A stretch of DNA of 21,629 bases from Hoskinsella mucinilytica. GTDB lineage: Bacteria; Bacillota_I; Bacilli_A; Erysipelotrichales; Erysipelotrichaceae. Of the stretch, positions 1 through 6,122 are shown in pieces. The stretch spans positions 1 through 21,629 of the forward strand of contig NZ_JBEQZJ010000052.1 of NCBI RefSeq assembly GCF_045223415.1, read 5' to 3'. The notes beneath the pieces were generated by a model, which had not been told where the DNA came from, did no database searches, and saw only the letters and a program-made list of their open reading frames with translations. Position 1 is the stretch's first letter. Each line of letters opens with the position of its first letter. Both the position numbers and the translations under genes were made by a program.

Positions 1-3
1 AAT

Positions 4-9
4 TATAAT
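4..9 (+). promoter_or_regulatory. possible -10 box of the first LysR gene
   Basis: TATAAT lies 15 bases before the chosen ATG. The -35 region would be outside the window. If it is used, the mRNA leader is only about 10 nt and would begin at the Shine-Dalgarno site, so it may be coincidental. Confidence 0.3.
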
Positions 10-24
10 ATAGAGGTGATGGTG

Positions 25-870
25 ATGAATTTTCGACAACTAAACGTATTTGTACAGGTAGCAGAAGAAGGAACTATGACAAAAGCCGCACAGAAATTAT
101 ATATGACACAACCTGCGATTTCTCATATGATCCATGATTTAGAAGAAGAAATCGGAGTTGCTTTATTTGACCGTATCGGTAAGAAAGTATATTTGAATGC
201 ATATGGTAAGCAATTTTTAGATAAAACACGCCAAGTTTTGGATGGATATGAAGAATTAAAAAATGGTCCATTATCTCCACCCATAAGATTGGGATCTAGC
301 ATCACGATTGCGAATTTTTGGTTACCTGAGATCCTTCAAGCCGCCAATCAACAAGGCATACGTGTCATTGTCGAAGTGGATCGAAGTGAAGAGGTCTATC
401 AAAAACTCACTAGAAATGAATTAGACATTGCGTTGGTTGAGGGCATCATCCAAGATGAACGTATGATACAAATTCCATTTTCCGAATATGATCTACATGC
501 AATTTGCGGCATGAAACATCCTTATGCCGATAGGCAAAGGATAACGTTACAAGAACTTTGTGAGGAACCGCTATATTTACGTGAAAAGGGAAGTGCCATT
601 CGGGAAGTCTTTGATGCAGCGCTACATTTGGCTAACATGTCAATACAACCTGTGTATACCAGTGTGAATTCGCAAGCCATTATTTCCGGTGTGAAAACAG
701 GGCTGGGCATGAGTATTTTACCAGATCTGCTGGTAAAAGAAAATCCAGCCATTCATAGGCTGGATATCGAAGGTGTCTTACTACATAATACCAATCGATT
801 GATGTATGGAAAGGATAAATATCAAAGTGAAGAAATGAAAGCTTTGATACAAATCATCTTATTGAAATAA
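25..870 (+). CDS. LysR-family transcriptional regulator (CysL/YeiE-like)
   Basis: A 281-aa DNA-binding regulator of normal LysR length. Residues 1-60 form the winged helix-turn-helix, with the typical GTMTKAAQKLYMTQPAISHMI segment interrupted only by ordinary substitutions. Residues about 88-280 form the periplasmic-binding-protein-like effector domain that senses a small molecule. By eye the effector domain resembles the CysL/YeiE group, linked in other bacteria to sulfur metabolism. This is a family impression only. GTG or ATG starts are possible at 16, 19 and 25. I chose ATG 25 because GAGGTG at 13-18 sits 6 bases upstream of it. The gene ends 12 bases inside the convergent helicase gene. 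Its target is not evident: the genes upstream lie outside the window. yeiH, a classic YeiE target, is 11 kb away. Confidence 0.88.
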   Translation: MNFRQLNVFVQVAEEGTMTKAAQKLYMTQPAISHMIHDLEEEIGVALFDRIGKKVYLNAYGKQFLDKTRQVLDGYEELKNGPLSPPIRLGSSITIANFWLPEILQAANQQGIRVIVEVDRSEEVYQKLTRNELDIALVEGIIQDERMIQIPFSEYDLHAICGMKHPYADRQRITLQELCEEPLYLREKGSAIREVFDAALHLANMSIQPVYTSVNSQAIISGVKTGLGMSILPDLLVKENPAIHRLDIEGVLLHNTNRLMYGKDKYQSEEMKALIQIILLK

Positions 871-3800
871 ACTTAAAATATCTTCTTCACTCATAGAAGT
901 AATGCTACCCTCACTACCTTGTGTAAAGGTATTACTTAAATCCATTTTCTTTTCTTGAAGCTTTAAGATTTTCTCTTCGATACTGTTTTTCATGATCAAT
1001 TTATAGACCTGAACATTTTGTGTTTGTCCAATACGATAAGCACGATCCGTTGCTTGATTTTGAGCTGACATATTCCACCATGGATCAAAGTGGATCACAA
1101 CCTCAGCAGCCGTTAAATTCAACCCTGTTCCTCCTGCTTTTAAAGAAATCAAGAATACATCCGCTTCCTTATTTTGAAAACGATTGACAGCTTCTCTTCG
1201 TGCTTCTTTGCTTGTTTCTCCTGTCAGTTTTAAATAAGTGATGTCTTGTTTCACCAACTCATCTTCCATCAGATCCAATAAGGAAGTAAAGCTGGAGAAC
1301 AACAATACTTTTTTATCATTGGCTTTAGCGGAAAGTATAAGATCCATACAGCCTTCCAACTTACTGGAACAAGTATCTATATTTTCATACAATAGTCTTG
1401 CATCACAACAAATTTGACGTAATTTGGTCATCATAGCCAAAATCTGAAAACGATCAAAGCCTTCCATATTCAGTTTTTTCTGAAGATCTTTATTGATCTG
1501 TACCAAATTAGCCACATACAGCTTTTCCTCTTCTTCACTGAACTCTAAATATTGAACCTTCTCTATTTTATCAGGTAATTCCTTTAAAACATCTTTCTTT
1601 ATACGGCGAAGGATAAAAGGTTCAACAAGTTGTTTTAGCTTAACGCTGCGTTCCTCATTATGGTATTTGACGATCTCACGTTCATAATGCTTGCGGAAAT
1701 AATGATAGTTATATAAATAACCGGGCATCAAAAAGTCGAAGATGCTCCAAAGCTCTGCCAATGAGTTTTCAATCGGAGTACCGGTCAATGCAAAGCGATG
1801 TTGTGCCGTTAACGTTTTAACAGCACTTGCATTTTTTGTGGTATGATTTTTGATATATTGTGCTTCATCCAACACAAGATATGCAAAGGTATGGTTTTTA
1901 TAACATTCATGGTCTCTTCGAATATAATCATAGCTTGTGACGATCACATCATAATTTTGAATCTTTAAGATCTGTCCTTGACGTTTGCTAGCACTACCAT
2001 GAACACAAAGACAATGTAATTTTTTACTGAATTTTTGAATTTCCTCTTGCCAATTGAAAATTAAAGAAGCAGGAGTAATGATAAGCGATATGGAATCCGG
2101 ATGTTGATTTTTTTCATCCTCCAATAAGCAAATCATCTGTAAGGTCTTGCCAAGTCCCATGTCGTCAGCAAGGATACCACCAAAGCCATAAGCACTCATT
2201 GTTTTTAACCATTGAAAGCCAAAGACCTGATAATCTCTTAATATTTGTTCATAACCCTCAGGTAATGCAAAGCTATCCTGTTGGATATGACGCATATGTT
2301 TTAATGTTTCCTCAAAGGTAGCATTGCGAATGATTTGCGCATGTTTGGTATTGTTCGTCAATTCATCAAGCTCAAAGCTATGGAAAATAGGAAGGGAAAT
2401 ACTTCCATTGGAAAAATCTTGCGCAGTCAAGTTCAAGTCTTCCATCATATCATTGATTTCCTTAATGTTCTCTTGTTCCAGATAAATTAAATCACCATTT
2501 TTGAGACGATGATATTTTTTCTTTCTTCGATAACTTTTTAACACAGCATAGATTTCATCTTGTGGGATGTGAACGGAATTGACATCAACCGCAAGCAGAT
2601 TATTTTCCATCCGAATACCAATTTGAAATTTGACTGATTTTGGAGCATTCATCTGTTGTATGGTATCACTGACAAAGACATCACAAAATCCATCCAAGTA
2701 AGATAGACCATCTTGAAGAAAGCCCATAAGCAAATGAGAATCTGCATGGATATAAGCTACGCCGGCATCCTGATCTATCACATCAGCATAAGATTCAACG
2801 AGCATTTTACAACGATCGATCAAGATACTTGACATACTCTTGGCATCAAAGATAGAACAATTCAATGCATCTCGTCTTGCATAGATTCGTATAGAAAGAT
2901 CACCGTTTTCTTCCATATCCACAAAACAACTTAGCTTTGGTTCTTCCAGCTGATATTCCTCGATACTATCTCCCTCTAATGTGACATGATCTTCGATTTG
3001 AGGATAGACATACGTACAAAATTCTCGCATATCATCTTTTTCAATAAGAATTTGACGTTGTTGTTTCAGTTGTTCTAAAAGATAGGTACAAGTATCAAAG
3101 ATTTCTTTTTGAAATCGGTGGAAGCAATCATCTTCATACAGATACCAATAAGAATGACCCTTATAGATGCGATCAAAATTCAAAGGAGTGGTTAATAAAA
3201 ACCCTAACTCATCTTTTTTGATATGTAGAGGTATGGTATCTAATTCATCTATCGCAAAGCTACAATTGATCGTTCCATTTCCTTCTTCGCTATAAAAGTC
3301 ATAAAAATCATCCAAACTGCGATGATCCAATACTAAATTACGCTTATCCATATATCCATATTCCAATTCACTGATATGCTCATTGCGATAACGCTGTAAA
3401 AATTGAATGGTTAGTTTCGCTGTTTCATCAAAGGCATCAGGATGATGAGTGAAATTCAGATTTTTACCATAATATACCTTAGCTCGTTTTTCTACGGCAT
3501 CTAAAAAAGTAAGAATATTCTTTAATACATAATATTTTTCGTTTCCTAGTTTATAGCTGATGGTTAATGCGTGATTACGATCATCAAGAGTTGCGAACAT
3601 TTTCACTTTATTAGAGAGTAAATTTGCTTGAAATTCACCTTCACTCATTCGCTTATAGGTATTTAAAAAGGTTTTCGATTGTTCTATCTGACGTTGTATC
3701 AGCCAATCTTGAAGCTCTTTTTCACGCTCAATTCGTTTTTCATAATAATAGGGAAAACTGGATGGTGTGATGTCATTTAAAAATAAAAGAACAGCGCCTA

Positions 3801-4059
3801 CATGACCACAAGCGTATTCTTCATCACAATAACGACATTCACAAGAATACTGATGAATGATGCCAGTTTCCATCAGTGTGACATTCACATGGTTACGATA
3901 AGAAAAGGCTTCAACAACTGCAAAGATTTCATAACAGTGATTTGCGTGATCGTGATGAATTTCCATGTTTTCTACGACACCTTTTTGATGATAATTTCTT
4001 GCGACAGCCCAATTTCGTTCATTGAAAATACGTGGAATTTCGCTTTCTAGTATATACAC
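859..4059 (-). CDS. SWIM zinc-finger SNF2-family DEAD/DEAH helicase
   Basis: A 1066-aa ATP-dependent DNA translocase of the bacterial SNF2 (Swi2/Snf2, RapA-like) class. The N-terminal SWIM zinc finger has Cys73, Cys75, Cys84 and His86 (CxC...CxH). A long middle region corresponds to the bacterial SNF2 helicase-associated domain. The two-lobed ATPase follows: Walker A DDMGLGKT near residues 629-637, motif II DEAQ near 730, motif III TGTPIENS near 760, and motif VI DRAYRIGQ near 1006. All key motifs look intact. The start is GTG 4059, chosen because AGGTGAT lies about 6 bases upstream. Proteins of this architecture are common single genes in Bacillota; a role in transcription recycling or DNA repair is assumed from the family but unproven. 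No methylase, nuclease or DISARM-type partner is adjacent, so a defence role is not supported here. Its stop codon lies inside the convergent LysR gene. Confidence 0.93.
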   Translation of the reverse strand: MYILESEIPRIFNERNWAVARNYHQKGVVENMEIHHDHANHCYEIFAVVEAFSYRNHVNVTLMETGIIHQYSCECRYCDEEYACGHVGAVLLFLNDITPSSFPYYYEKRIEREKELQDWLIQRQIEQSKTFLNTYKRMSEGEFQANLLSNKVKMFATLDDRNHALTISYKLGNEKYYVLKNILTFLDAVEKRAKVYYGKNLNFTHHPDAFDETAKLTIQFLQRYRNEHISELEYGYMDKRNLVLDHRSLDDFYDFYSEEGNGTINCSFAIDELDTIPLHIKKDELGFLLTTPLNFDRIYKGHSYWYLYEDDCFHRFQKEIFDTCTYLLEQLKQQRQILIEKDDMREFCTYVYPQIEDHVTLEGDSIEEYQLEEPKLSCFVDMEENGDLSIRIYARRDALNCSIFDAKSMSSILIDRCKMLVESYADVIDQDAGVAYIHADSHLLMGFLQDGLSYLDGFCDVFVSDTIQQMNAPKSVKFQIGIRMENNLLAVDVNSVHIPQDEIYAVLKSYRRKKKYHRLKNGDLIYLEQENIKEINDMMEDLNLTAQDFSNGSISLPIFHSFELDELTNNTKHAQIIRNATFEETLKHMRHIQQDSFALPEGYEQILRDYQVFGFQWLKTMSAYGFGGILADDMGLGKTLQMICLLEDEKNQHPDSISLIITPASLIFNWQEEIQKFSKKLHCLCVHGSASKRQGQILKIQNYDVIVTSYDYIRRDHECYKNHTFAYLVLDEAQYIKNHTTKNASAVKTLTAQHRFALTGTPIENSLAELWSIFDFLMPGYLYNYHYFRKHYEREIVKYHNEERSVKLKQLVEPFILRRIKKDVLKELPDKIEKVQYLEFSEEEEKLYVANLVQINKDLQKKLNMEGFDRFQILAMMTKLRQICCDARLLYENIDTCSSKLEGCMDLILSAKANDKKVLLFSSFTSLLDLMEDELVKQDITYLKLTGETSKEARREAVNRFQNKEADVFLISLKAGGTGLNLTAAEVVIHFDPWWNMSAQNQATDRAYRIGQTQNVQVYKLIMKNSIEEKILKLQEKKMDLSNTFTQGSEGSITSMSEEDILSLFQ

Positions 4060-4088
4060 TTTACGATCACCTGCTTTCTGCTATAGGT

Positions 4089-4097
4089 ATTGTATCA
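4089..4097 (-). promoter_or_regulatory. extended -10 promoter of the SNF2 gene
   Basis: On the minus strand TGATACAAT forms an extended -10 element (TGn plus TACAAT), about 30 bases before the GTG start. The -35 element, TTAAAG at a 17-bp spacing, is weak, as is common with extended -10 promoters. Confidence 0.5.
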
Positions 4098-4230
4098 AAT
4101 TTCAGCTTTAACTTTAAGCGGTTTTATCAGTAAATTCTAAATTTTTTATAATATAAGTATGCTATTCAAATCTATGATAAATTCAAGAATCGAGATGACC
4201 ATCGAAAAATCAAAAAAAAGAAAATAATGA

Positions 4231-4259
4231 TTGACAAATACTAGTGAAATAAGTAAAAT
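4231..4259 (+). promoter_or_regulatory. tRNA-Gln promoter
   Basis: A consensus TTGACA (4231-4236) and TAAAAT (4254-4259) are separated by exactly 17 bp. Transcription would begin near 4266, about 11 bases before the tRNA. It is among the best sigma-A promoters in the window. Confidence 0.85.
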
Positions 4260-4276
4260 ATACGTGTTGCCGAAAT

Positions 4277-4352
4277 TGGGGTATAGCCAAGCGGTAAGGC
4301 ACCAGACTCTGAATCTGGCATTTCCTTGGTTCGAATCCAAGTACCCCAGCCA
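4277..4352 (+). tRNA. tRNA-Gln, anticodon CUG
   Basis: A full cloverleaf can be drawn. The acceptor stem TGGGGTA (4277-4283) pairs with TACCCCA (4342-4348), followed by discriminator G and an encoded CCA (4350-4352). The D arm is GCC/GGC. The anticodon stem is CCAGA (4302-4306) and TCTGG (4314-4318) around loop CTCTGAA, giving anticodon CTG. The T arm is CTTGG/CCAAG around TTCGAAT. It reads CAG glutamine codons. In low-GC genomes CAA is usually the major Gln codon and the UUG tRNA can read both, so this is likely an accessory isoacceptor. It stands alone with its own promoter and terminator. Confidence 0.95.
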
Positions 4353-4365
4353 ATGAAAAAATTAA

Positions 4366-4390
4366 AGTCGCTTAGGCGATTTTTTTTCTT
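4366..4390. terminator. terminator after tRNA-Gln, probably bidirectional
   Basis: AGTCGC (4366-4371) pairs with GCGATT (4376-4381, one G-T pair) around TTAG, followed by eight T on the plus strand. On the minus strand the same stem is followed by another T-rich stretch, so it could also end the convergent EIIB transcript. Confidence 0.8.
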
Positions 4391-4428
4391 TTTTATGCTT
4401 TTGAAATCATCGCATCAAAAAGGTGATA

Positions 4429-4851
4429 TCACGCTTCTGTATAAGGATGATGTTTGATCCAACGCCGATAAGAAGTATCTCTTTTTCTTTCTAGAAATTC
4501 CTCATGAGGAAAATGCAAAGGATTCATTCCTGTTTCCTTATATATATTTAAGATATCAATGGCGTCTTCTACTAAAGGTTCTAAACGCATGATGCCATAT
4601 AATCTTGCTGGTATGATATAGATTGGGATACGTACCTTATCTTCCTTGATCAAATTTTTTGCGGTATGAATTGAATGGGGACATACCAAAGCAAGGTCAT
4701 ATTTTTCTTGATGCTTTGGTAAAAATACAAGTGGCAAGTAATCAATAGATACTTTTGTTTCCCAATTTCTTTTTTCAATTGTGCTTTGAAATTGTGCAGA
4801 TAATATACTAGATGACATTCCTCCACCGCAACATACAACCAAACGTAACAT
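4429..4851 (-). CDS. stand-alone PTS EIIB protein, lactose/cellobiose type
   Basis: A 140-aa protein similar to the small cytosolic IIB component of PTS sugar transporters (lactose/chitobiose/lichenan class). This component takes a phosphate from IIA on a cysteine and passes it to the sugar in the IIC channel. The N-terminus has the active-site P-loop CCGGGMSSSIL (residues 7-17; the first or second Cys would be phosphorylated). A conserved later part, YDLALVCPHS, fits the same fold. The usual EIIB is about 100 aa; this one has an extra C-terminal 35-40 residues ending basic/His-rich. ATG 4851 is preferred over upstream in-frame starts because AAGGAGG lies just before it. No IIA or IIC gene is in the window, so it must work with partners encoded elsewhere or act as a regulator. 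A decayed second copy lies just upstream. A cre-like site and a promoter-proximal hairpin suggest catabolite control. Confidence 0.8.
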   Translation of the reverse strand: MLRLVVCCGGGMSSSILSAQFQSTIEKRNWETKVSIDYLPLVFLPKHQEKYDLALVCPHSIHTAKNLIKEDKVRIPIYIIPARLYGIMRLEPLVEDAIDILNIYKETGMNPLHFPHEEFLERKRDTSYRRWIKHHPYTEA

Positions 4852-4866
4852 GAAGCTCCTCCTTAG

Positions 4867-4882
4867 GTCGCTTTTTAGCGAC
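4867..4882 (-). promoter_or_regulatory. hairpin/operator at the EIIB transcript start
   Basis: A perfect inverted repeat GTCGCT-TTTT-AGCGAC lies between the -10 box and the Shine-Dalgarno site of the EIIB gene. By position it covers the start of transcription, so it can be a protein operator or a 5'-end stem-loop that stabilises the mRNA. Which of these applies cannot be told from sequence. Confidence 0.5.
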
Positions 4883-4888
4883 ATTATA
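4883..4888 (-). promoter_or_regulatory. -10 box of the EIIB gene
   Basis: A perfect TATAAT on the minus strand, 32 bases upstream of the ATG. At a 17-bp spacing the -35 hexamer is TAAGTT, a very poor match, which suggests the promoter needs an activator. Confidence 0.55.
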
Positions 4889-4940
4889 CTAGTATCGTAT
4901 CATAAAACTTAGTGATTGAAAAGAAAAAGTTATAATAAAT

Positions 4941-4954
4941 AGAAAACGCTTTCG
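4941..4954 (-). promoter_or_regulatory. cre-like CcpA site upstream of the EIIB gene
   Basis: Read on the minus strand, CGAAAGCGTTTTCT matches the cre consensus TGWAARCGYTWNCW at 13 of 14 positions. It lies about 55 bases upstream of the -10 box, a position more often linked to CcpA activation than to roadblock repression. This rests on the consensus only. Confidence 0.5.
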
Positions 4955-4986
4955 TGAGAATAAAAATTATATGTAATCCTGTTGAT

Positions 4987-5002
4987 CATTATCGTGATAA
5001 TG
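4987..5002. repeat. 16-bp palindrome in the EIIB/HTH gap
   Basis: CATTATC and GATAATG form a perfect dyad with a GT centre. It is not followed by a T run, so it is not a terminator. It could be a regulator-binding site, but no promoter is clearly placed next to it. This gap (4889-5273) otherwise holds the cre-like site, the EIIB relic and the promoter of the next gene. Confidence 0.35.
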
Positions 5003-5069
5003 GAAACAATAAGGTAATAGAAAAGTAATCACCCTCTTTAACTTGTCTAGAGTTAGGACGATTAACATA

Positions 5070-5205
5070 TTATAATTGGAATGCAAGAGGTAGATCATCA
5101 ATGGATCATTTTATTTCCCGATTATTTTTCAATCATGCTTTGAAATTATGCGAGTAATACGCTAGATGACTTTTCTGCTAATCATGACATACAAGCTAAT
5201 GATTA
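5070..5205 (-). pseudogene. decayed duplicate of the EIIB gene (N-terminal part)
   Basis: The minus strand here aligns with the first third of the intact EIIB gene at 4429-4851. The clearest block is 5136-5170 against 4782-4816: 29 of 35 bases agree and all six differences are transitions. Translated in the matching frame it reads SSSVLLA-stop-FQSMIEK-stop, against SSSILSAQFQSTIEKR in the intact gene. After a frame change it reads IDDLPLAF-P, against IDYLPLVFLP. In-frame stops and small indels show it is dead. Similarity seems to reach the upstream region, where AGTATCGTAT occurs at both 4891 and 5238. The 3' two thirds of the gene are absent. I infer an old tandem duplication followed by decay. 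Confidence 0.75.
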
Positions 5206-5244
5206 GCTGAGTAAACAAGGATATACTTTAGAAGAAAAGTATCG

Positions 5245-5250
5245 TATAAT
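5245..5250 (+). promoter_or_regulatory. -10 box of the HTH gene
   Basis: TATAAT lies 24 bases before the ATG of the HTH gene; the -35 region is weak. The box lies within the part that resembles the upstream region of the EIIB gene. Confidence 0.4.
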
Positions 5251-5273
5251 AAACGTGAATGGAGGGACTGTAA

Positions 5274-5732
5274 ATGACGAATCTTGATGAAGTGCTGACA
5301 TTTAGTGAGGCTGCGGAAAAATGGGGCCTTGCGGATGGAAAATCCATTAGAAAAGCAGTGGAACGGCATCGATTTGAACCTTATGAAATCAAGAAAAGTG
5401 GTAATGTTTGGCTTACAACTTATGATGCAATGTATCGAGTTTTTGGAGCACCACGCAGTCATCCTATGACCATATATTATTTTGATTTTTATGAAGATAC
5501 CATGCGAAGTAAAGTAAGCGAGTTGTTTAAAAAAGCAGAAGAAGAAATAAAAAAAGGTGAGATGGTATCCATCGTGGAAAGTAGAGAACGTCCGGATCGA
5601 ATTTTCTGTATTTTGAAATCTATGGAAGAAATGGAAGGACTAAAGAGACGATTACGATACTATTTAGAATTTGATGATGTATTTCAAGATAAAGAGGAGA
5701 AGCCATATGAAAAAAAGAATGTTGGAATGTAA
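5274..5732 (+). CDS. helix-turn-helix protein, function unknown
   Basis: A 152-aa protein, first gene of a two-gene unit. Residues about 5-60 (LTFSEAAEKWGL...IRKAVERHRF...WLTTYDAMYRVFG) resemble the small DNA-binding HTH domain found in many short Firmicute proteins, where the AAEKWGL and YDAM segments are typical. Residues about 65-135 are a separate charged, helical domain that I do not recognise. GGAGGG at 5261-5266 with a 7-base spacing supports ATG 5274. The last 26 bases overlap the start of the next gene, so the two are probably translationally coupled. A regulator or antitoxin-like role is possible by analogy only. Confidence 0.75.
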   Translation: MTNLDEVLTFSEAAEKWGLADGKSIRKAVERHRFEPYEIKKSGNVWLTTYDAMYRVFGAPRSHPMTIYYFDFYEDTMRSKVSELFKKAEEEIKKGEMVSIVESRERPDRIFCILKSMEEMEGLKRRLRYYLEFDDVFQDKEEKPYEKKNVGM

Positions 5733-5991
5733 AACGTTTGAAGCAGAAGTAGTGGAAAAGAAAGTATTGCCGTTTGTGGACATCGCAGGAAATCGAGGAA
5801 TACCGGTACCTGATCCTGTTTATCAGATCATCATGGAAACTCCAGAAGGAAAGATGGAATTTAATGTGAGTGAATTTGAATTTGAGGTTTTGGAAATCGG
5901 TGATAAGGGTTGTTTAAAGGCAGGAATCTATAAGCATTATAATGAACTCATCAGTTTTGGCGATAAAATCTTTGAAGTAAAAGACTTATAA
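5707..5991 (+). CDS. small conserved-looking protein of unknown function (94 aa)
   Basis: Not recognised. The composition suggests a compact, mostly beta protein. It contains a VPDPVYQIIMETPEGKMEF segment that looks like paired strands, and an EFEVLEIGDKGCLKAGIY segment with an oligonucleotide/barrel-like rhythm. There is no signal peptide or membrane segment, so it is probably cytosolic. Upstream in-frame ATGs exist, but ATG 5707 has GAGGAGAAG just before it. It overlaps the HTH gene by 26 bases and is followed directly by a terminator, so the two genes form a closed bicistron. Confidence 0.7.
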   Translation: MKKRMLECKTFEAEVVEKKVLPFVDIAGNRGIPVPDPVYQIIMETPEGKMEFNVSEFEFEVLEIGDKGCLKAGIYKHYNELISFGDKIFEVKDL

Positions 5992-6012
5992 AAAGAGCAT
6001 TGCTCTTTTTTT
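5990..6012 (+). terminator. terminator of the HTH/94-aa protein unit
   Basis: AAAAAGAGC (5990-5998) pairs with GCTCTTTTT (6002-6010) around ATT, and ends in T. It begins at the stop codon of the 94-aa protein gene. Confidence 0.85.
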
Positions 6013-6041
6013 GATCCACAAAATAAGAGAAGTCTATATAT

Positions 6042-6079
6042 AGAAAAACAAGCAAATCTGTTTTCCTGTTTGTTTTTCT
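6042..6079. repeat. 13-bp-arm inverted repeat over the ABC-F promoter
   Basis: AGAAAAACAAGCA (6042-6054) and TGTTTGTTTTTCT (6067-6079) can pair with one G-T pair around a 12-base loop. The right arm contains the -35 hexamer TTGTTT of the ABC-F gene. It may be a back-up terminator for the upstream unit or a repressor site. Confidence 0.5.
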
Positions 6080-6098
6080 TATAATGAAATGTTATAAT
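6070..6098 (+). promoter_or_regulatory. ABC-F gene promoter
   Basis: TTGTTT (6070-6075), a 17-bp spacer and TATAAT (6093-6098). The start of transcription would be near 6105, leaving a leader of under 30 nt. A second TATAAT at 6080-6085 has no matching -35. There is no room for a long attenuating leader of the kind seen before antibiotic-resistance ABC-F genes. Confidence 0.65.
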
Positions 6099-6122
6099 GC
6101 AACCATGTGACTTTGGAGGTAA

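Noticed and set aside
859..4059. SNF2 gene as part of a DISARM-like or other defence island
   Set aside because: No methylase, nuclease, DUF1998 or phage-related neighbour; flanks are ordinary chromosomal genes.
4146..4340. Minus-strand 64-codon frame over the tRNA-Gln gene
   Set aside because: It runs through a functional tRNA and its promoter and has no ribosome site or recognisable protein features.
6013..6122. Antibiotic-responsive attenuator before the ABC-F gene
   Set aside because: The inverted repeat lies upstream of or over the promoter, not in the transcribed leader, and the leader is too short.
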